A stretch of 51,865 nt of DNA from JAYRZB01 sp041916675 (GCA_041916675.1 JAYRZB010000012.1:1-51865); one strand, 5' to 3'; positions 1 through 7,245 are shown, numbered from the stretch's first letter. Program-made: numbers and translations. Notes: a model not told the origin generated them from the letters alone.

Positions 1-101
1 CTTGATCCTCCCCCTGGAAGGGGGAGGAAACACGCAAGCCGTGAAACACGGGCTCCCTCCCTCTTGAGGGGGAGGGATGGGGTGGGGGTGTGGGGAGCCA
101 C
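1..101. repeat. Dispersed GC-rich hairpin repeat, left copy
   Basis: This stretch has three inverted motifs in a row: a 9-bp stem around 9-29 (CCTCCCCCT / AGGGGGAGG), a small CCGTG-AAA-CACGG stem near 40-52, and an imperfect CCCTCC/GGGAGG stem near 54-77, followed by a G-rich tail. The same string, with only a few substitutions, recurs in the same orientation at 51772-51865. It has no coding character and no transposase nearby. It resembles the dispersed intergenic palindromic repeats found in many Hyphomicrobiales genomes; that assignment is from general knowledge and the family was not identified. Confidence 0.75.
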
Positions 102-599
102 CGGCAGTCCAATGTGAACACTCCCCCGCAAGGGGGAGGGCGAATTTGTGGCACCGTCCAATATCAATCCCATCGTTAGTTCTGTTGCTCGGCACGGCCT
201 TCGTGTCTCCCTCCCCCTTGCGGGGGTGAAGCGCGGCCCGAAGGGACAAATCGCGCCAGTGGCGCGATTTGAGCGGTGAACGCCTTGAGCTATGCGAAAG
301 GCTGGTCAGGGGTGGGGGTGGGCAGCCATCGACCACGCAAAAAGCTTATCCCCGCTCCCGCAATCTCCATCATCATTGCCACGTCCCTCCGTTGCGGCGT
401 GGTTGCAACGAACGATCAGCGGAGGGAAATGGGGAAGCCGGGGTCGCCTGGTTTCGCGCGAGGCTATAGCGACAGCTGCCGGTTAAGGTCCGTCACCTGG
501 ATCGCCCTCGTGAAAAGCCCCATTGTCTGGGGCAAAGGACGCTTCGCACCACACTATCTACCCCACACTGAGGCCGACTTTGCCCCAGACCGCCGCACC
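102..599. other. Gene-free region with repeat remnants
   Basis: I see no credible gene here. Further fragments of the same GC-rich repeat family occur: a CTCCCCC-GCAA-GGGGGAG hairpin at 121-138, a CCCTTGCGGGGG motif near 211-224, and a perfect 10-bp inverted repeat with a 3-nt loop at 248-270 (AAATCGCGCC / GGCGCGATTT). The stretch 270-330 ends in a G-rich run like the tail of the left-end repeat. Long open frames crossing this region have no recognisable protein content and run antisense to real genes further on. The right part, 360-512, shows nothing I can name. Confidence 0.6.
513..533 (-). terminator. Possible intrinsic terminator, minus strand
   Basis: A 6-bp stem (GCCCCA / TGGGGC) with a 5-nt loop lies at 517-533 and reads into TTTT (513-516) on the minus strand. 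It is about 100 bp beyond the end of the VOC gene, behind a closer candidate at 600-627, so it would be a backup terminator or part of the repeat-rich region. Confidence 0.4.
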
Positions 600-627
600 A
601 AAACCCCGCCCGGAAACCCGCGCGGGG
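600..627 (-). terminator. Intrinsic terminator of the VOC gene
   Basis: On the minus strand a CCCCGC/GCGGGG stem (604-609 with 622-627), with further pairing possible inside the loop, is followed directly by TTTT (600-603). It starts 6 bp after the stop codon of the VOC gene, the usual place for its terminator. Confidence 0.55.
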
Positions 628-632
628 CACGG

Positions 633-1010
633 TCACATGCCCTGCACGAAACCCAGGATGTTGCCCTCGGAATCCTTGCACCAGGCATTCTTGACGCCGC
701 CGAAGTCAACATATCCATCGACGGTTTTAAGCCCGGGCAGATCGTACTCTTCAAAGATCACGCCGCGCGCCCGGAGCGTCTCCATGTCCGCCAGAAGGTC
801 GTCGGTGGCAAAACTGAGAATGGTGTGCTGCGCCGTGCCGGCATAGGCAGTGGGATAGAGAAAGGCATTCAGGCCGCCGCCCAGCACATAGCCGGCGCCA
901 TATTCCATGTCGTTGACCGGCGTCAGGCCGAGCACATCGGCATACCAGCGCTTGGCACGGTTCAGGTCCGAGGCCGGTATCATGGCCGTGGCGATGTGGT
1001 TTGCAAACAT
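633..1010 (-). CDS. VOC (glyoxalase/bleomycin-resistance fold) family protein
   Basis: The 125-residue product has the beta-alpha-beta-beta-beta module of the vicinal oxygen chelate superfamily: an N-terminal segment MIPASDLNRAKRWYADVLGL (starting near residue 10) and a C-terminal strand DSEGNILGFVQ typical of glyoxalase-like proteins. Family members are metal-dependent lyases, dioxygenases or drug-binding proteins; the substrate cannot be told from sequence. I chose the ATG at 1010 because GGAGG lies 5 nt upstream; an ATG six codons earlier lacks such a site. A terminator follows. The region before the start is close to the end of the next upstream minus-strand gene (1073), so it could be the last gene of that transcript. 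Confidence 0.85.
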   Translation of the reverse strand: MFANHIATAMIPASDLNRAKRWYADVLGLTPVNDMEYGAGYVLGGGLNAFLYPTAYAGTAQHTILSFATDDLLADMETLRARGVIFEEYDLPGLKTVDGYVDFGGVKNAWCKDSEGNILGFVQGM

Positions 1011-1072
1011 GGCGTCCTCCCTGTGCACTTACGCTCACAACGCAGAAGACTGCCCTATTGTTGCGGTTTGGG

Positions 1073-1282
1073 CTACTGCGCCATCGGCATGGGCTGCAGG
1101 TCGGTTTCCGAAACGATGCGCTCGTGCCGTTCCGCCAGGCTCTTGACCCGATATTGCTGCGGGCCTTTTTCGATCGGCAGCAGGGCCAGGATCACGCATT
1201 CGCTGGCCAACCGCATGCTGGCGCCGCGCGCGGGCAGCAGCATGGCATTCTCGCCGATGTGGTATCGGGTGGGCTCGGTCAT
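1073..1282 (-). CDS. Small conserved hypothetical protein (69 aa)
   Basis: No named domain is recognised. The C-terminal half has the pattern QYRVKSLAERHERIVSETDL, which resembles a family of short alphaproteobacterial proteins ending in an 'YRIKS..E.HERV..E..L' segment; this likeness is from memory. The start codon overlaps the stop codon of the 82-residue gene upstream by 4 bp (ATGA at 1279-1282), so the two are almost certainly co-translated. Function unknown; no signal peptide or membrane segment is visible. Confidence 0.6.
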   Translation of the reverse strand: MTEPTRYHIGENAMLLPARGASMRLASECVILALLPIEKGPQQYRVKSLAERHERIVSETDLQPMPMAQ

Positions 1283-1527
1283 TTGTGGGCTCCACGCTCG
1301 AGCGGAAAGGCCTCGCTATCATAAAGGGCGCGGATGGCCACTTTGTCGAACCGGTCTTCATCCACCTCAAGAAAAGCGCCATGCAGCAGCTCCACCGGCA
1401 ATTGCTCGACGGCATACTGGATGGCTTCGGCGGCGGTGTCGAAACGGTGATACCCGGTCTGGCGCGCCCGGTTGGCGCCCCGGCTGGAGTAGAGTTCGGC
1501 CCGCGCGAGATAGTCGAATTCGGCCAA
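1279..1527 (-). CDS. Small conserved hypothetical protein (82 aa)
   Basis: An acidic, soluble-looking 82-residue protein with no signal peptide or membrane segment. The centre (residues about 24-60) has alternating hydrophobic and charged residues, including EAIQYAVEQLP and DRFDKVAIRALYD, consistent with a small alpha/beta fold. It is translationally coupled (4-bp overlap) to the 69-residue gene downstream, and this two-gene arrangement is the best clue that both are real and act together. A longer frame that overlaps both (1035-1547) has no recognisable content and was set aside. Function not recognised. Confidence 0.6.
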   Translation of the reverse strand: MAEFDYLARAELYSSRGANRARQTGYHRFDTAAEAIQYAVEQLPVELLHGAFLEVDEDRFDKVAIRALYDSEAFPLERGAHK

Positions 1528-1559
1528 TCTATACCCCCTGCCCGCAATCGGGCTAAGCT

Positions 1560-1784
1560 TCAGTCCTTGGCCCGATGTTTGGCCAGTTTTGCAGCGCGCG
1601 ATTGTTTGAGTTCTTCGGCCTCGCGCTCGTCGGCCGCAGCTTTAGCGAGGCGCAGGGCTTTCAGGCGCGCCGTATTGGCATCGACTGCGTTCATGGCCTG
1701 CTGCTGTTCACTGAGCGCCTTTTGCTGGCGCCGTTCGATTTCGGAGAAGCGGCTCTCCGCGCGTGCCCGTGATGCTGAGATCAT
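1560..1784 (-). CDS. Small Arg/Ala/Glu-rich coiled-coil protein
   Basis: A 74-residue, very charged protein predicted by eye to be one long helix: residues 3-35 (SRARAESRFSEIERRQQKAL and following) and 40-74 are rich in A, R, E, K and Q with heptad-like spacing, so a coiled coil is likely. The ATG at 1784 is chosen because AAGGAG lies 6 nt upstream; an upstream start at 1820 would lie inside the cspA terminator hairpin. It sits directly downstream of cspA on the same strand, separated only by that hairpin, so it may be expressed by read-through. Function unknown. Confidence 0.6.
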   Translation of the reverse strand: MISASRARAESRFSEIERRQQKALSEQQQAMNAVDANTARLKALRLAKAAADEREAEELKQSRAAKLAKHRAKD

Positions 1785-1805
1785 CCCTGGCTCCTTTCGG
1801 AAATG

Positions 1806-1830
1806 AAAAGGCCGCCCCAAGGGGCGGCCT
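1806..1830 (-). terminator. Intrinsic terminator/attenuator behind cspA
   Basis: A perfect 10-bp inverted repeat (AGGCCGCCCC / GGGGCGGCCT, 1809-1818 and 1821-1830) is followed on the minus strand by UUU. It begins about 10 bp after the cspA stop codon. It also lies just ahead of the ribosome-binding site of the 74-residue coiled-coil gene, so it would both end cspA mRNA and limit expression of that gene. Confidence 0.75.
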
Positions 1831-1840
1831 CGAAGTCAGC

Positions 1841-2050
1841 TTAGCGAACCAGCGACAGGTTCGTGGCCGAAACCTTGCCATCACGGCCGGATTCGAGGTC
1901 GTAGGAGACCTTCTGGCCTTCAGCCAGGCCCGAGATGCCGGCGCGTTCCAGCGCGGTCACATGGACAAACGCGTCCTTGGAGCCATCATCGGGAGAGATA
2001 AAGCCGAAGCCCTTGGTGGAGTTGAAGAATTTTACGGTGCCGATAGTCAT
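1841..2050 (-). CDS. Cold shock protein, CspA family
   Basis: At 69 residues this is the usual length for a single cold-shock domain. The RNA-binding motifs KGFGFI (RNP1, near residue 13) and DAFVHV (RNP2, near residue 26) are intact. CspA proteins are cytoplasmic single-strand RNA/DNA-binding chaperones that melt mRNA structure. The ATG has AGGAAA 5 nt upstream. The leader to the nearest promoter-like sequence is about 150 nt, which fits the long thermosensing leaders of cold-shock genes. A strong terminator follows. Several paralogues per genome are usual, so the number within the family cannot be assigned. Confidence 0.95.
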   Translation of the reverse strand: MTIGTVKFFNSTKGFGFISPDDGSKDAFVHVTALERAGISGLAEGQKVSYDLESGRDGKVSATNLSLVR

Positions 2051-2205
2051 AGCAATTTCCTGTGTTGTGAAGCCCGAACGCAGGGCGAACGGACGAAGTC
2101 CCGCACCCGCGACATGCGGGGCGGCCTAAACGTTCGCAAATCAAGAGATAGCTAAAACCGGTGATCCGGCAACAGTTAGCGCGTGACGGCTGAAAACGTA
2201 CCCTT

Positions 2206-2234
2206 ACTATGGGCTCTTTTGCCCCAACATACAA
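2206..2234 (-). promoter_or_regulatory. Candidate cspA promoter
   Basis: Reading the minus strand, TTGTAT (2229-2234) and CATAGT (2206-2211) are separated by 17 bp and would give a transcript starting near 2199, with an untranslated leader of about 150 nt before cspA. The boxes are only approximate matches to the sigma-70 consensus. The rest of the 350-bp cspA/SleB intergenic region (2051-2400) shows nothing else I can name. Confidence 0.35.
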
Positions 2235-2400
2235 GGCTGGCGTCGCAATCCCCGGCTTCGCCCTGCTTTTCCGGCCGTTTTCGACGGTCAAACAATTCTT
2301 AAGCCTAACCATCCATTATCATGATTGTTCGAAGTTCCATGGGCCCGCGGCGTGTGTTTTGCTGGTCCATCCGTGATCAGTTCTGCGTTCCGGAGTTGTT

Positions 2401-2859
2401 ATGTCCCGCTCGATTTTCGCGCTGCTGCCGCTTGCGGTTGTGGCGGCCACAGCGCTTTCCGGCTGCACCATGCTGGGCATCAACTTCGCCCCGCGCCAGC
2501 TCTCCGAGCGTGAATGCATGATGCGGGCTATGTATTTCGAATCGCAGCGGTCAAGCGAAGAAGGCATGATCGCGGTCGGCACCGTGGTGATGAACCGCGT
2601 GAACGATCCGCGCTACCCCAAGTCGGTCTGCGGCGTTGTCGGCCAGCACAACCAGTTCGCCGATGGCGTGTTGACCAGGCCGATGACCGATTCCGGGGCT
2701 GTTCTTGCCGCCTCCGCCGCCGATCAGGTTCTCTCCGGCGTTCGGCATCCCGGCGTGCGCGGCGCCCAGCATTTCCACACCGCCGGGCTCCGCTTCCCCT
2801 ACAACAACATGCACTATGTGCTCGAAGCCGGCGGCAACGAGTTCTACGAAAAGTACTAG
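2401..2859 (+). CDS. SleB-like cell wall hydrolase lipoprotein
   Basis: A 152-residue protein with a lipoprotein signal: a hydrophobic N-terminus followed by the lipobox LSGC with Cys22, and Thr rather than Asp at +2, suggesting outer-membrane sorting. The mature part is a Hydrolase_2 (SleB) domain: the conserved CMMRAMYFESQ segment near residues 39-49 carrying the presumed catalytic Glu, then VGTVVMNRV and the Q..QFADG region. Family members cut the glycan strands of peptidoglycan as amidases or lytic transglycosylases; which one applies here is not clear. GGAG lies 6 nt before the ATG. The gene converges with the SRPBCC gene, and both stops lie in one CTAG. Confidence 0.88.
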   Translation: MSRSIFALLPLAVVAATALSGCTMLGINFAPRQLSERECMMRAMYFESQRSSEEGMIAVGTVVMNRVNDPRYPKSVCGVVGQHNQFADGVLTRPMTDSGAVLAASAADQVLSGVRHPGVRGAQHFHTAGLRFPYNNMHYVLEAGGNEFYEKY

Positions 2860-3344
2860 CCCCTGGGCTCGGCGAATATCTCGTCGAGCCGCTGGTAGCC
2901 TGCTTCCAGTCCCTCGGCCATGCCGGTCTGCATCGCGCCCTTCATGGCCTCTTCCGATGAATAGATCACCGTATGGCGCATATGGGTCACTCCATCGCGC
3001 TCGGTCAGCACCATGGTGCCCAGCGTTTCACCGCCGGTCCAGTCCTCATCAAATATCTCCCTGTTCGCCAGCTTCTCGGGCCTCACCACCTCGGTGAAGG
3101 TCCCGCCCATGCCCATTTCGCGGCCATCGGCATTTGCCCAGACATAGCGGAATTTGCCGCCCACCCGCAGGTCGATCTCGCACACCGGCATGGTCCAGCC
3201 TGGCGGTCCCAGCAGCCAGCGGCGCACCAGTGCCGGAATTGTGTAGGCGTCAAACACCATCTCGCGTGGCGCATTGAACGAGCGCTCGATCACCAGGGTG
3301 CGTTCGCCTTCAGTTGCCAGCGTCAGTTTGCGGGTTGCGGCCAA
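2856..3344 (-). CDS. SRPBCC / AHSA1-type START-like domain protein
   Basis: A 162-residue protein matching the AHSA1-like SRPBCC family: ERSFNAPREMVFDAYTIPAL near residues 20-39, the P-W..M..CEIDLRVGG segment in the middle, and the C-terminal EGLEAGYQRLDEI helix. These helix-grip proteins bind hydrophobic ligands in a deep pocket. The gene follows an ArsR-family repressor by 9 bp on the same strand, the common ArsR-SRPBCC operon in which the repressor controls its partner. The ligand is unknown. Its stop (TAG) shares the palindrome CTAG with the stop of the convergent SleB gene. Confidence 0.88.
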   Translation of the reverse strand: MAATRKLTLATEGERTLVIERSFNAPREMVFDAYTIPALVRRWLLGPPGWTMPVCEIDLRVGGKFRYVWANADGREMGMGGTFTEVVRPEKLANREIFDEDWTGGETLGTMVLTERDGVTHMRHTVIYSSEEAMKGAMQTGMAEGLEAGYQRLDEIFAEPRG

Positions 3345-3353
3345 TTTATCCCC

Positions 3354-3707
3354 CTAGCTCTTGTTGTCGTTAGAATTGCCCTGCGACATCATCTGGTCGA
3401 GCAGGGAGTCGAGGCGGGCAAAATTGCCCTCCCAATGTTGTCGATAGGTGTTCAACCACTCGGTCGCTTCGGCCAGCGGCTGCGCCTCCAGCTTGCAGGG
3501 TCGGCGTTGCGCATCGCGCCCGCGGGAAATCAACCCGGCGCCTTCGAGCACCTTAAGGTGTTTGGATATAGCTGGCTGGCTCATCGCGAACGGTTCGGCC
3601 AGTTCGTTGACCGAAGCCTCGCCCTTGGCGAGCCGGGCCAGAATTGCCCGGCGCGTGGGATCGGCAAGCGCTGCAAACGTGGCATCGAGTTCGGCTGACG
3701 TCAGCAT
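3354..3707 (-). CDS. ArsR-family winged-helix transcriptional regulator
   Basis: A 117-residue protein of the ArsR/SmtB fold. Residues about 12-25 (ALADPTRRAILARL) are the signature helix of the family, and the DNA-recognition helix is in AMSQPAISKHLKVLE near residues 41-55. Metal-binding Cys pairs typical of arsenic or zinc sensors are missing, so this is the non-metal subgroup that accompanies SRPBCC proteins. It is likely autoregulated: a perfect AACCATATGGTT palindrome lies 22 bp upstream of the start. It is the first gene of a two-gene operon with the SRPBCC protein. Confidence 0.9.
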   Translation of the reverse strand: MLTSAELDATFAALADPTRRAILARLAKGEASVNELAEPFAMSQPAISKHLKVLEGAGLISRGRDAQRRPCKLEAQPLAEATEWLNTYRQHWEGNFARLDSLLDQMMSQGNSNDNKS

Positions 3708-3728
3708 TCAATAACCCATGTGTTTTAG

Positions 3729-3740
3729 AACCATATGGTT
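3729..3740. promoter_or_regulatory. Palindromic operator upstream of arsR-SRPBCC
   Basis: The perfect 12-bp palindrome AACCATATGGTT stands in an AT-rich stretch 22 bp upstream of the regulator's ATG, flanked by TTATTT on one side. A related half-site, ATAACCCAT, lies at about 3712-3721 next to the start codon. Position and symmetry fit a binding site for the ArsR dimer; that it is the operator is inference. Confidence 0.55.
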
Positions 3741-3773
3741 ATTTGCTAATTGTTGCCGCCCGTCAAGCCAAAC

Positions 3774-3805
3774 AAAAGCCCGCCCGGAGCATCCTCCAGG
3801 CGGGC
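3774..3805 (-). terminator. Intrinsic terminator of the DUF2076 gene
   Basis: On the minus strand a GCCCGCC/GGCGGGC stem with an inner GGAG/CTCC stem (3778-3805) is followed by TTTT (3774-3777). It lies 25 bp after the DUF2076 stop codon and would end the transcript of the glycosyltransferase / FAD oxidase / DUF2076 run. Confidence 0.75.
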
Positions 3806-3830
3806 CGCAAGGCATGGCAAAGGCCTGATG

Positions 3831-4409
3831 CTAGAAATCGCCGCCCATATCGAAGTCGCCGCCGCCGAAATCGTCACCGCCGATATCCTGATCGGAGACT
3901 TCGGGTTCCGGCTCGGGTTCGGGTGCCGGTTCGGCAGCCTGCGCCGCGCCGGCTGCAAACACGCTGCCGATCGCCTGCCCAAGCAGAATGCCACCCGTCA
4001 CGCCAAGCGCCGTCTGCGCTGCACCGGCCAGAAAGCCACCGCCGCCGCGCTGCTCGTCCTGCCGGTCCCACGGGCCACGGCGGGTCTGCGCCTGTGCTAC
4101 CGGCTGCTCGGCGCGTGCCGGTTCCCGGCGCGGCGCCGTGTCACCGAACAATCCACCCAGAAAGCCGCCACCCGCCGGGCGGCGCCGGGCATCGGCCTCA
4201 AGTTCGTCAATCCGCTCCCGCGCCAGCCGCAACGCCGTTTCCTGCACCAGCACTGTCTGCGCCATGAAATAGGCCGCGCCGGGCTGGGCGACGAGCTTGC
4301 GGGCGATCAGGGCATCGGCCTCTTCGTCGCGCGACGGCCCGTTGCGTTCAACATCGGCCAGCCGGTCGAACAGCCCTTCTATGGCGCTGCGGTCTTCGGG
4401 ATTGAGCAT
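3831..4409 (-). CDS. DUF2076 family protein
   Basis: A 192-residue protein of the DUF2076 family. Residues 1-75 form the conserved helical domain (LNPEDRSAIEGLFDRLADVE, then AADALIARKLVAQP-like and AYFMAQTVLVQETAL), followed by a coiled-coil helix. The rest is low complexity: a Gly/Arg-rich linker, a hydrophobic GGILLGQAIGSVFAAGAAQA segment, a Pro-Glu repeat and a C-terminus rich in Gly, Asp and Phe. The family is described as periplasmic or membrane-associated, but its function is unknown and no signal peptide is seen here. The ATG at 4409 has GGAGG upstream. A terminator follows. Confidence 0.85.
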   Translation of the reverse strand: MLNPEDRSAIEGLFDRLADVERNGPSRDEEADALIARKLVAQPGAAYFMAQTVLVQETALRLARERIDELEADARRRPAGGGFLGGLFGDTAPRREPARAEQPVAQAQTRRGPWDRQDEQRGGGGFLAGAAQTALGVTGGILLGQAIGSVFAAGAAQAAEPAPEPEPEPEVSDQDIGGDDFGGGDFDMGGDF

Positions 4410-4469
4410 TTGGACCTCCACTATGTTTCGCACAATAGATGGGGCCCAGATTGGTATCGACAAGACCAC

Positions 4470-5753
4470 CTAGCGGGAACGGCGCTCGTTCAGATAATCC
4501 TGCAGCTGATACTGCCAATAGGTCAGCTGCACCGCCGCCTTGCCCAGCCACCCGCCGTTCCAGCTCAGCCCGAACGGCTCAAACGCCTGATAGCGGCGGC
4601 TTTCCCCGCAAATCCCTTCCGCCAGCAGGCGCCCAGAGATAGCGGTCGTATTCATGCCATGCCCGCCAAAGGCCGTGGCATGCCAAAGCCCGGGTTCCGA
4701 TTGCCCAACCTGCGGCATCAGGTGCCGGGCATAGGCCATCAGGCCGGTCCAGGCGGTCTCGACCTTGAGTTCGGCAAGTTGCGGATAAGTCGCCACCATG
4801 CTCGCCCGCAGGTAGCCTGCCAGATCCCTTGGCTCGGCCGTCCGCGTCGTGATCTTGCCACCCCAAAGGATCCGCTGCCCGTCATCGACCAGCCGGTAGT
4901 AATCGCTGGCCCGCCGGTCATCGCCCAGCGCATAACGGGTCCGTATTGCGGTCGCGATCAGGTCCGGTGCCGCCTCTGTCAGCAACACATAGGTGGCAAT
5001 CGGCTGATAGGCGCGGTGCAGCTTGGGCATGAACCGCCCGGTATAGCCGCCGCAGGTCACCGCTACGGTGGCGGCATTCACCTGCCCTGCGCCGGTTGAA
5101 ACCCGCCAGCCCGCACCGTGCCGGACTACGGCGGATACTGCGCTGCCTTCAAATACCTTGCCGCCCAGCCGGGTGATTTCACGGGCCAGCCCATTGGCAT
5201 AGTTCAGCGGATGAAAATGGAAGCTGCGCCTATCGAGCAGGCCCTGATGATAGGCGTCAGTCACCATCAGGTCGCGCAGGTGTTCAGCCTCAAGCAGTTC
5301 GATTTCATAGTCAAAGCGGCTCGCCAGCATGTCGCGATAACGTCTGTAGGCATCGCCAGCCTCATAGCGCGCTGACCACACGATGCCTGGCACCGGCTGC
5401 GCATCGGCCATGGCGAGGCGCTCGATATTGCCCGCAACAATGCCGAGCCCTTCGACTGAAAGCCGGAACAGCTCACCCGCCGCCTCAGGCCCCACCCGGG
5501 CTTCGATGCTCGAAAAGTCGCGTGCAAAGCCAATCCCGACAAAGCCGCCATTGCGCCCCGAGGCGCCCCAGGCGATCCGGTTGGCCTCCACCAGAACCAC
5601 CGACTTGCCACAGCGCAAAAGCTCCAGCGCCGTCGTCAGCCCGGCCATGCCGCCACCGATCACGCACACATCGGCCTCAGCCACGCCCGAAAGCGCCGGA
5701 TAGCCCGACCCCGGTGTCGCTGTGCGCGAATAGTAGCTGTCGATGTGCTCCAT
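4470..5753 (-). CDS. FAD-dependent oxidoreductase, DAO/PuuB-like
   Basis: A 427-residue flavoprotein of the D-amino-acid oxidase (DAO) superfamily. The Rossmann dinucleotide motif VIGGGMAGL is near residues 31-39, followed by VEANRIAWGASGRNGGF, the pattern seen in gamma-glutamylputrescine oxidases. The C-terminal FAD motif appears as ATAFGGHGMNTTAISGRLLAE. Members oxidise amines or amino acids to imines with release of H2O2; the substrate here cannot be assigned, and no polyamine pathway genes are nearby. It lies 11 bp after the glycosyltransferase gene on the same strand, probably in one transcript, and 60 bp before DUF2076. Confidence 0.85.
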   Translation of the reverse strand: MEHIDSYYSRTATPGSGYPALSGVAEADVCVIGGGMAGLTTALELLRCGKSVVLVEANRIAWGASGRNGGFVGIGFARDFSSIEARVGPEAAGELFRLSVEGLGIVAGNIERLAMADAQPVPGIVWSARYEAGDAYRRYRDMLASRFDYEIELLEAEHLRDLMVTDAYHQGLLDRRSFHFHPLNYANGLAREITRLGGKVFEGSAVSAVVRHGAGWRVSTGAGQVNAATVAVTCGGYTGRFMPKLHRAYQPIATYVLLTEAAPDLIATAIRTRYALGDDRRASDYYRLVDDGQRILWGGKITTRTAEPRDLAGYLRASMVATYPQLAELKVETAWTGLMAYARHLMPQVGQSEPGLWHATAFGGHGMNTTAISGRLLAEGICGESRRYQAFEPFGLSWNGGWLGKAAVQLTYWQYQLQDYLNERRSR

Positions 5754-5764
5754 TGCGCCGCTGG

Positions 5765-6505
5765 TTATTTGGGGCGGATGTCGGTGTATTCGCGCGTCTT
5801 GGGCCGACCCACAAAAGTCACCCAGAAAAAGTTCAGCACATAGGTGCCGGCGGTGCGGAACACGCCCTCTTTTTCAAGCCGACGGCCCGAGGTCTTCATC
5901 GGCAGGGCGAACGTCCACTTCACCGGCCCGACCTTGCTCATGCGCACCGCGACGTCGGTATCTTCGCCGTAGAACTCGATACTGCGATCATAGCCACCGG
6001 CCTTGATCCAGGCCGAGCGCTTGATAACGAAGTTGCCGCCCTGGATCATCGAACCGATCCGGAGCGCCTGGGCAATCAGATAAAAGCCATAGGAGAGATA
6101 ATAGAACAGCCGCACCAGAAACCGGTTCCACAGCGACATGTCGTAGTAGATGTAGGGTCCGCTCAGCGCCACCAATTCGGGGTTCTTCTCGAATTCGTCG
6201 AGCACCGTGGTCAGCCAGCCCTCCGGCAACACGGTGTCGCTGTCGATGTTCGCCACCAGTTCAGCCGTCGTCGCCTCGAACCCTGCATGGCGGGCATTCA
6301 CCAGCCCCTTCTTGGATTCATAGACCACCCGCACGCCTTCAAAGCTCTCGGCAATTTCCTGCGTGCGGTCCACCGAGGCATTGTTGACCACGCAAATATC
6401 GACATCCGCACCCGACCGCTTGACCTCCTTGATCACCGATTCAAGGCAGAGACCGATCAGGGCCTCTTCGTTGTAGGCGGGAATAACGAATGCCAGCTTG
6501 GCCAA
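5765..6505 (-). CDS. Glycosyltransferase family 2
   Basis: A 246-residue GT-A fold enzyme. The N-terminal FVIPAYNEE motif is near residues 6-14, the nucleotide-sugar-binding segment VVNNASVDRT near 39-48, and the metal-binding DSD at about residues 88-90 (ANIDSDTVLPEGW). A hydrophobic stretch around 131-150 suggests membrane association but no true transport segment. Such enzymes add sugars to lipids or polysaccharides; acceptor and donor are unknown. The start is a TTG at 6505 supported by an AGAGGAGA ribosome-binding site a few bases upstream; no ATG is available there. Confidence 0.85.
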   Translation of the reverse strand: MAKLAFVIPAYNEEALIGLCLESVIKEVKRSGADVDICVVNNASVDRTQEIAESFEGVRVVYESKKGLVNARHAGFEATTAELVANIDSDTVLPEGWLTTVLDEFEKNPELVALSGPYIYYDMSLWNRFLVRLFYYLSYGFYLIAQALRIGSMIQGGNFVIKRSAWIKAGGYDRSIEFYGEDTDVAVRMSKVGPVKWTFALPMKTSGRRLEKEGVFRTAGTYVLNFFWVTFVGRPKTREYTDIRPK

Positions 6506-6741
6506 AGCCTTCTCCTCTGCGCGCGCTCACGCTCTTGAACACCGCCACATTGCAGACGCGGCGCCCCGATGCAAATAGCGGCAAGGCGCTTTCCCCGCTT
6601 GCCGTTTGGCAGAGCCTTATCCCAACTTTGGTCCGAGTGCCATCGCCAGACGCTGACCAGTATCGCCTTGTGGGCGCCGGGTCAGCCCGGTTGGGGCGGA
6701 CACACCATCAGCGAAGATGCGTCCGTCCTGGCGGTTCAGGG

Positions 6742-7245
6742 TCAGTGCCCGATAAAGTCCGATTTGCCCACCGGCACGCCGTTGTGCCGCAGAATGGCGT
6801 AGGCTGCTGTCACGTGGAAATAGAAGTTCGGCATGGCGTTGGCCAGCAGATAGTCCAGCGCCTGTGCCGTAATTTCCTGCCCACGGAACTTGATGGTGAG
6901 CGTCTTGTCTTCGCTGCCCGCCAATTGCGCTTCGGTGAAGCTCTCGACATAGGCGGCGGCCTTGAGCAGCCGCTCCTTGAGCTCGGCAATGGTCTTTTCT
7001 TCATCCGGCCAGCTCGGCGCATCCGTGCCCGCCAGTCGGCTCAGGGCAAACTTGGCGCGGTCGGTGGCGTTCTGCACCTGAAAGCTCAGTGGCAGCATGT
7101 CCGGTGCCAGTCGGGCTCCCATGAGCACATTCACATCGAACTTGCGTTCAGCGGCATAGGTCTCGGCCTTCTCCAGCACGTTGACCATGTTCTTGAGCAT
7201 GCGGGCAAACACCGGCACCGTCACGGCATAGGCGGAAATCGTCAT
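6742..7245 (-). CDS. DUF1993 family protein
   Basis: A 167-residue protein of the DUF1993 family, which has a DinB-like four-helix bundle. The N-terminal SAYAVTVPVFARMLKNMVNVLEKA segment (from residue 3) and the C-terminal PNFYFHVTAAYAILRHNGVPVGKSDF segment are both conserved in the family. DinB-like proteins often bind a metal through three His residues, and His residues in the C-terminal segment could contribute; function is not established. An AGGA lies 7 nt before the ATG at 7245. The 236-bp gap to the next minus-strand gene (6506-6741) contains no feature I can name. Confidence 0.85.
   Translation of the reverse strand: MTISAYAVTVPVFARMLKNMVNVLEKAETYAAERKFDVNVLMGARLAPDMLPLSFQVQNATDRAKFALSRLAGTDAPSWPDEEKTIAELKERLLKAAAYVESFTEAQLAGSEDKTLTIKFRGQEITAQALDYLLANAMPNFYFHVTAAYAILRHNGVPVGKSDFIGH

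Noticed and set aside
1035..1547. A 170-residue minus-strand protein instead of two small genes
   Set aside because: The two smaller overlapping frames have protein-like composition and an ATGA junction; the longer frame is Arg/Pro/Ser-rich and resembles a shifted reading.
276..1556. A 426-codon plus-strand open frame
   Set aside because: It runs antisense through the VOC gene and the two overlapping small genes, has no recognisable domain, and begins in repeat debris. The minus-strand genes have ribosome-binding sites and family matches.
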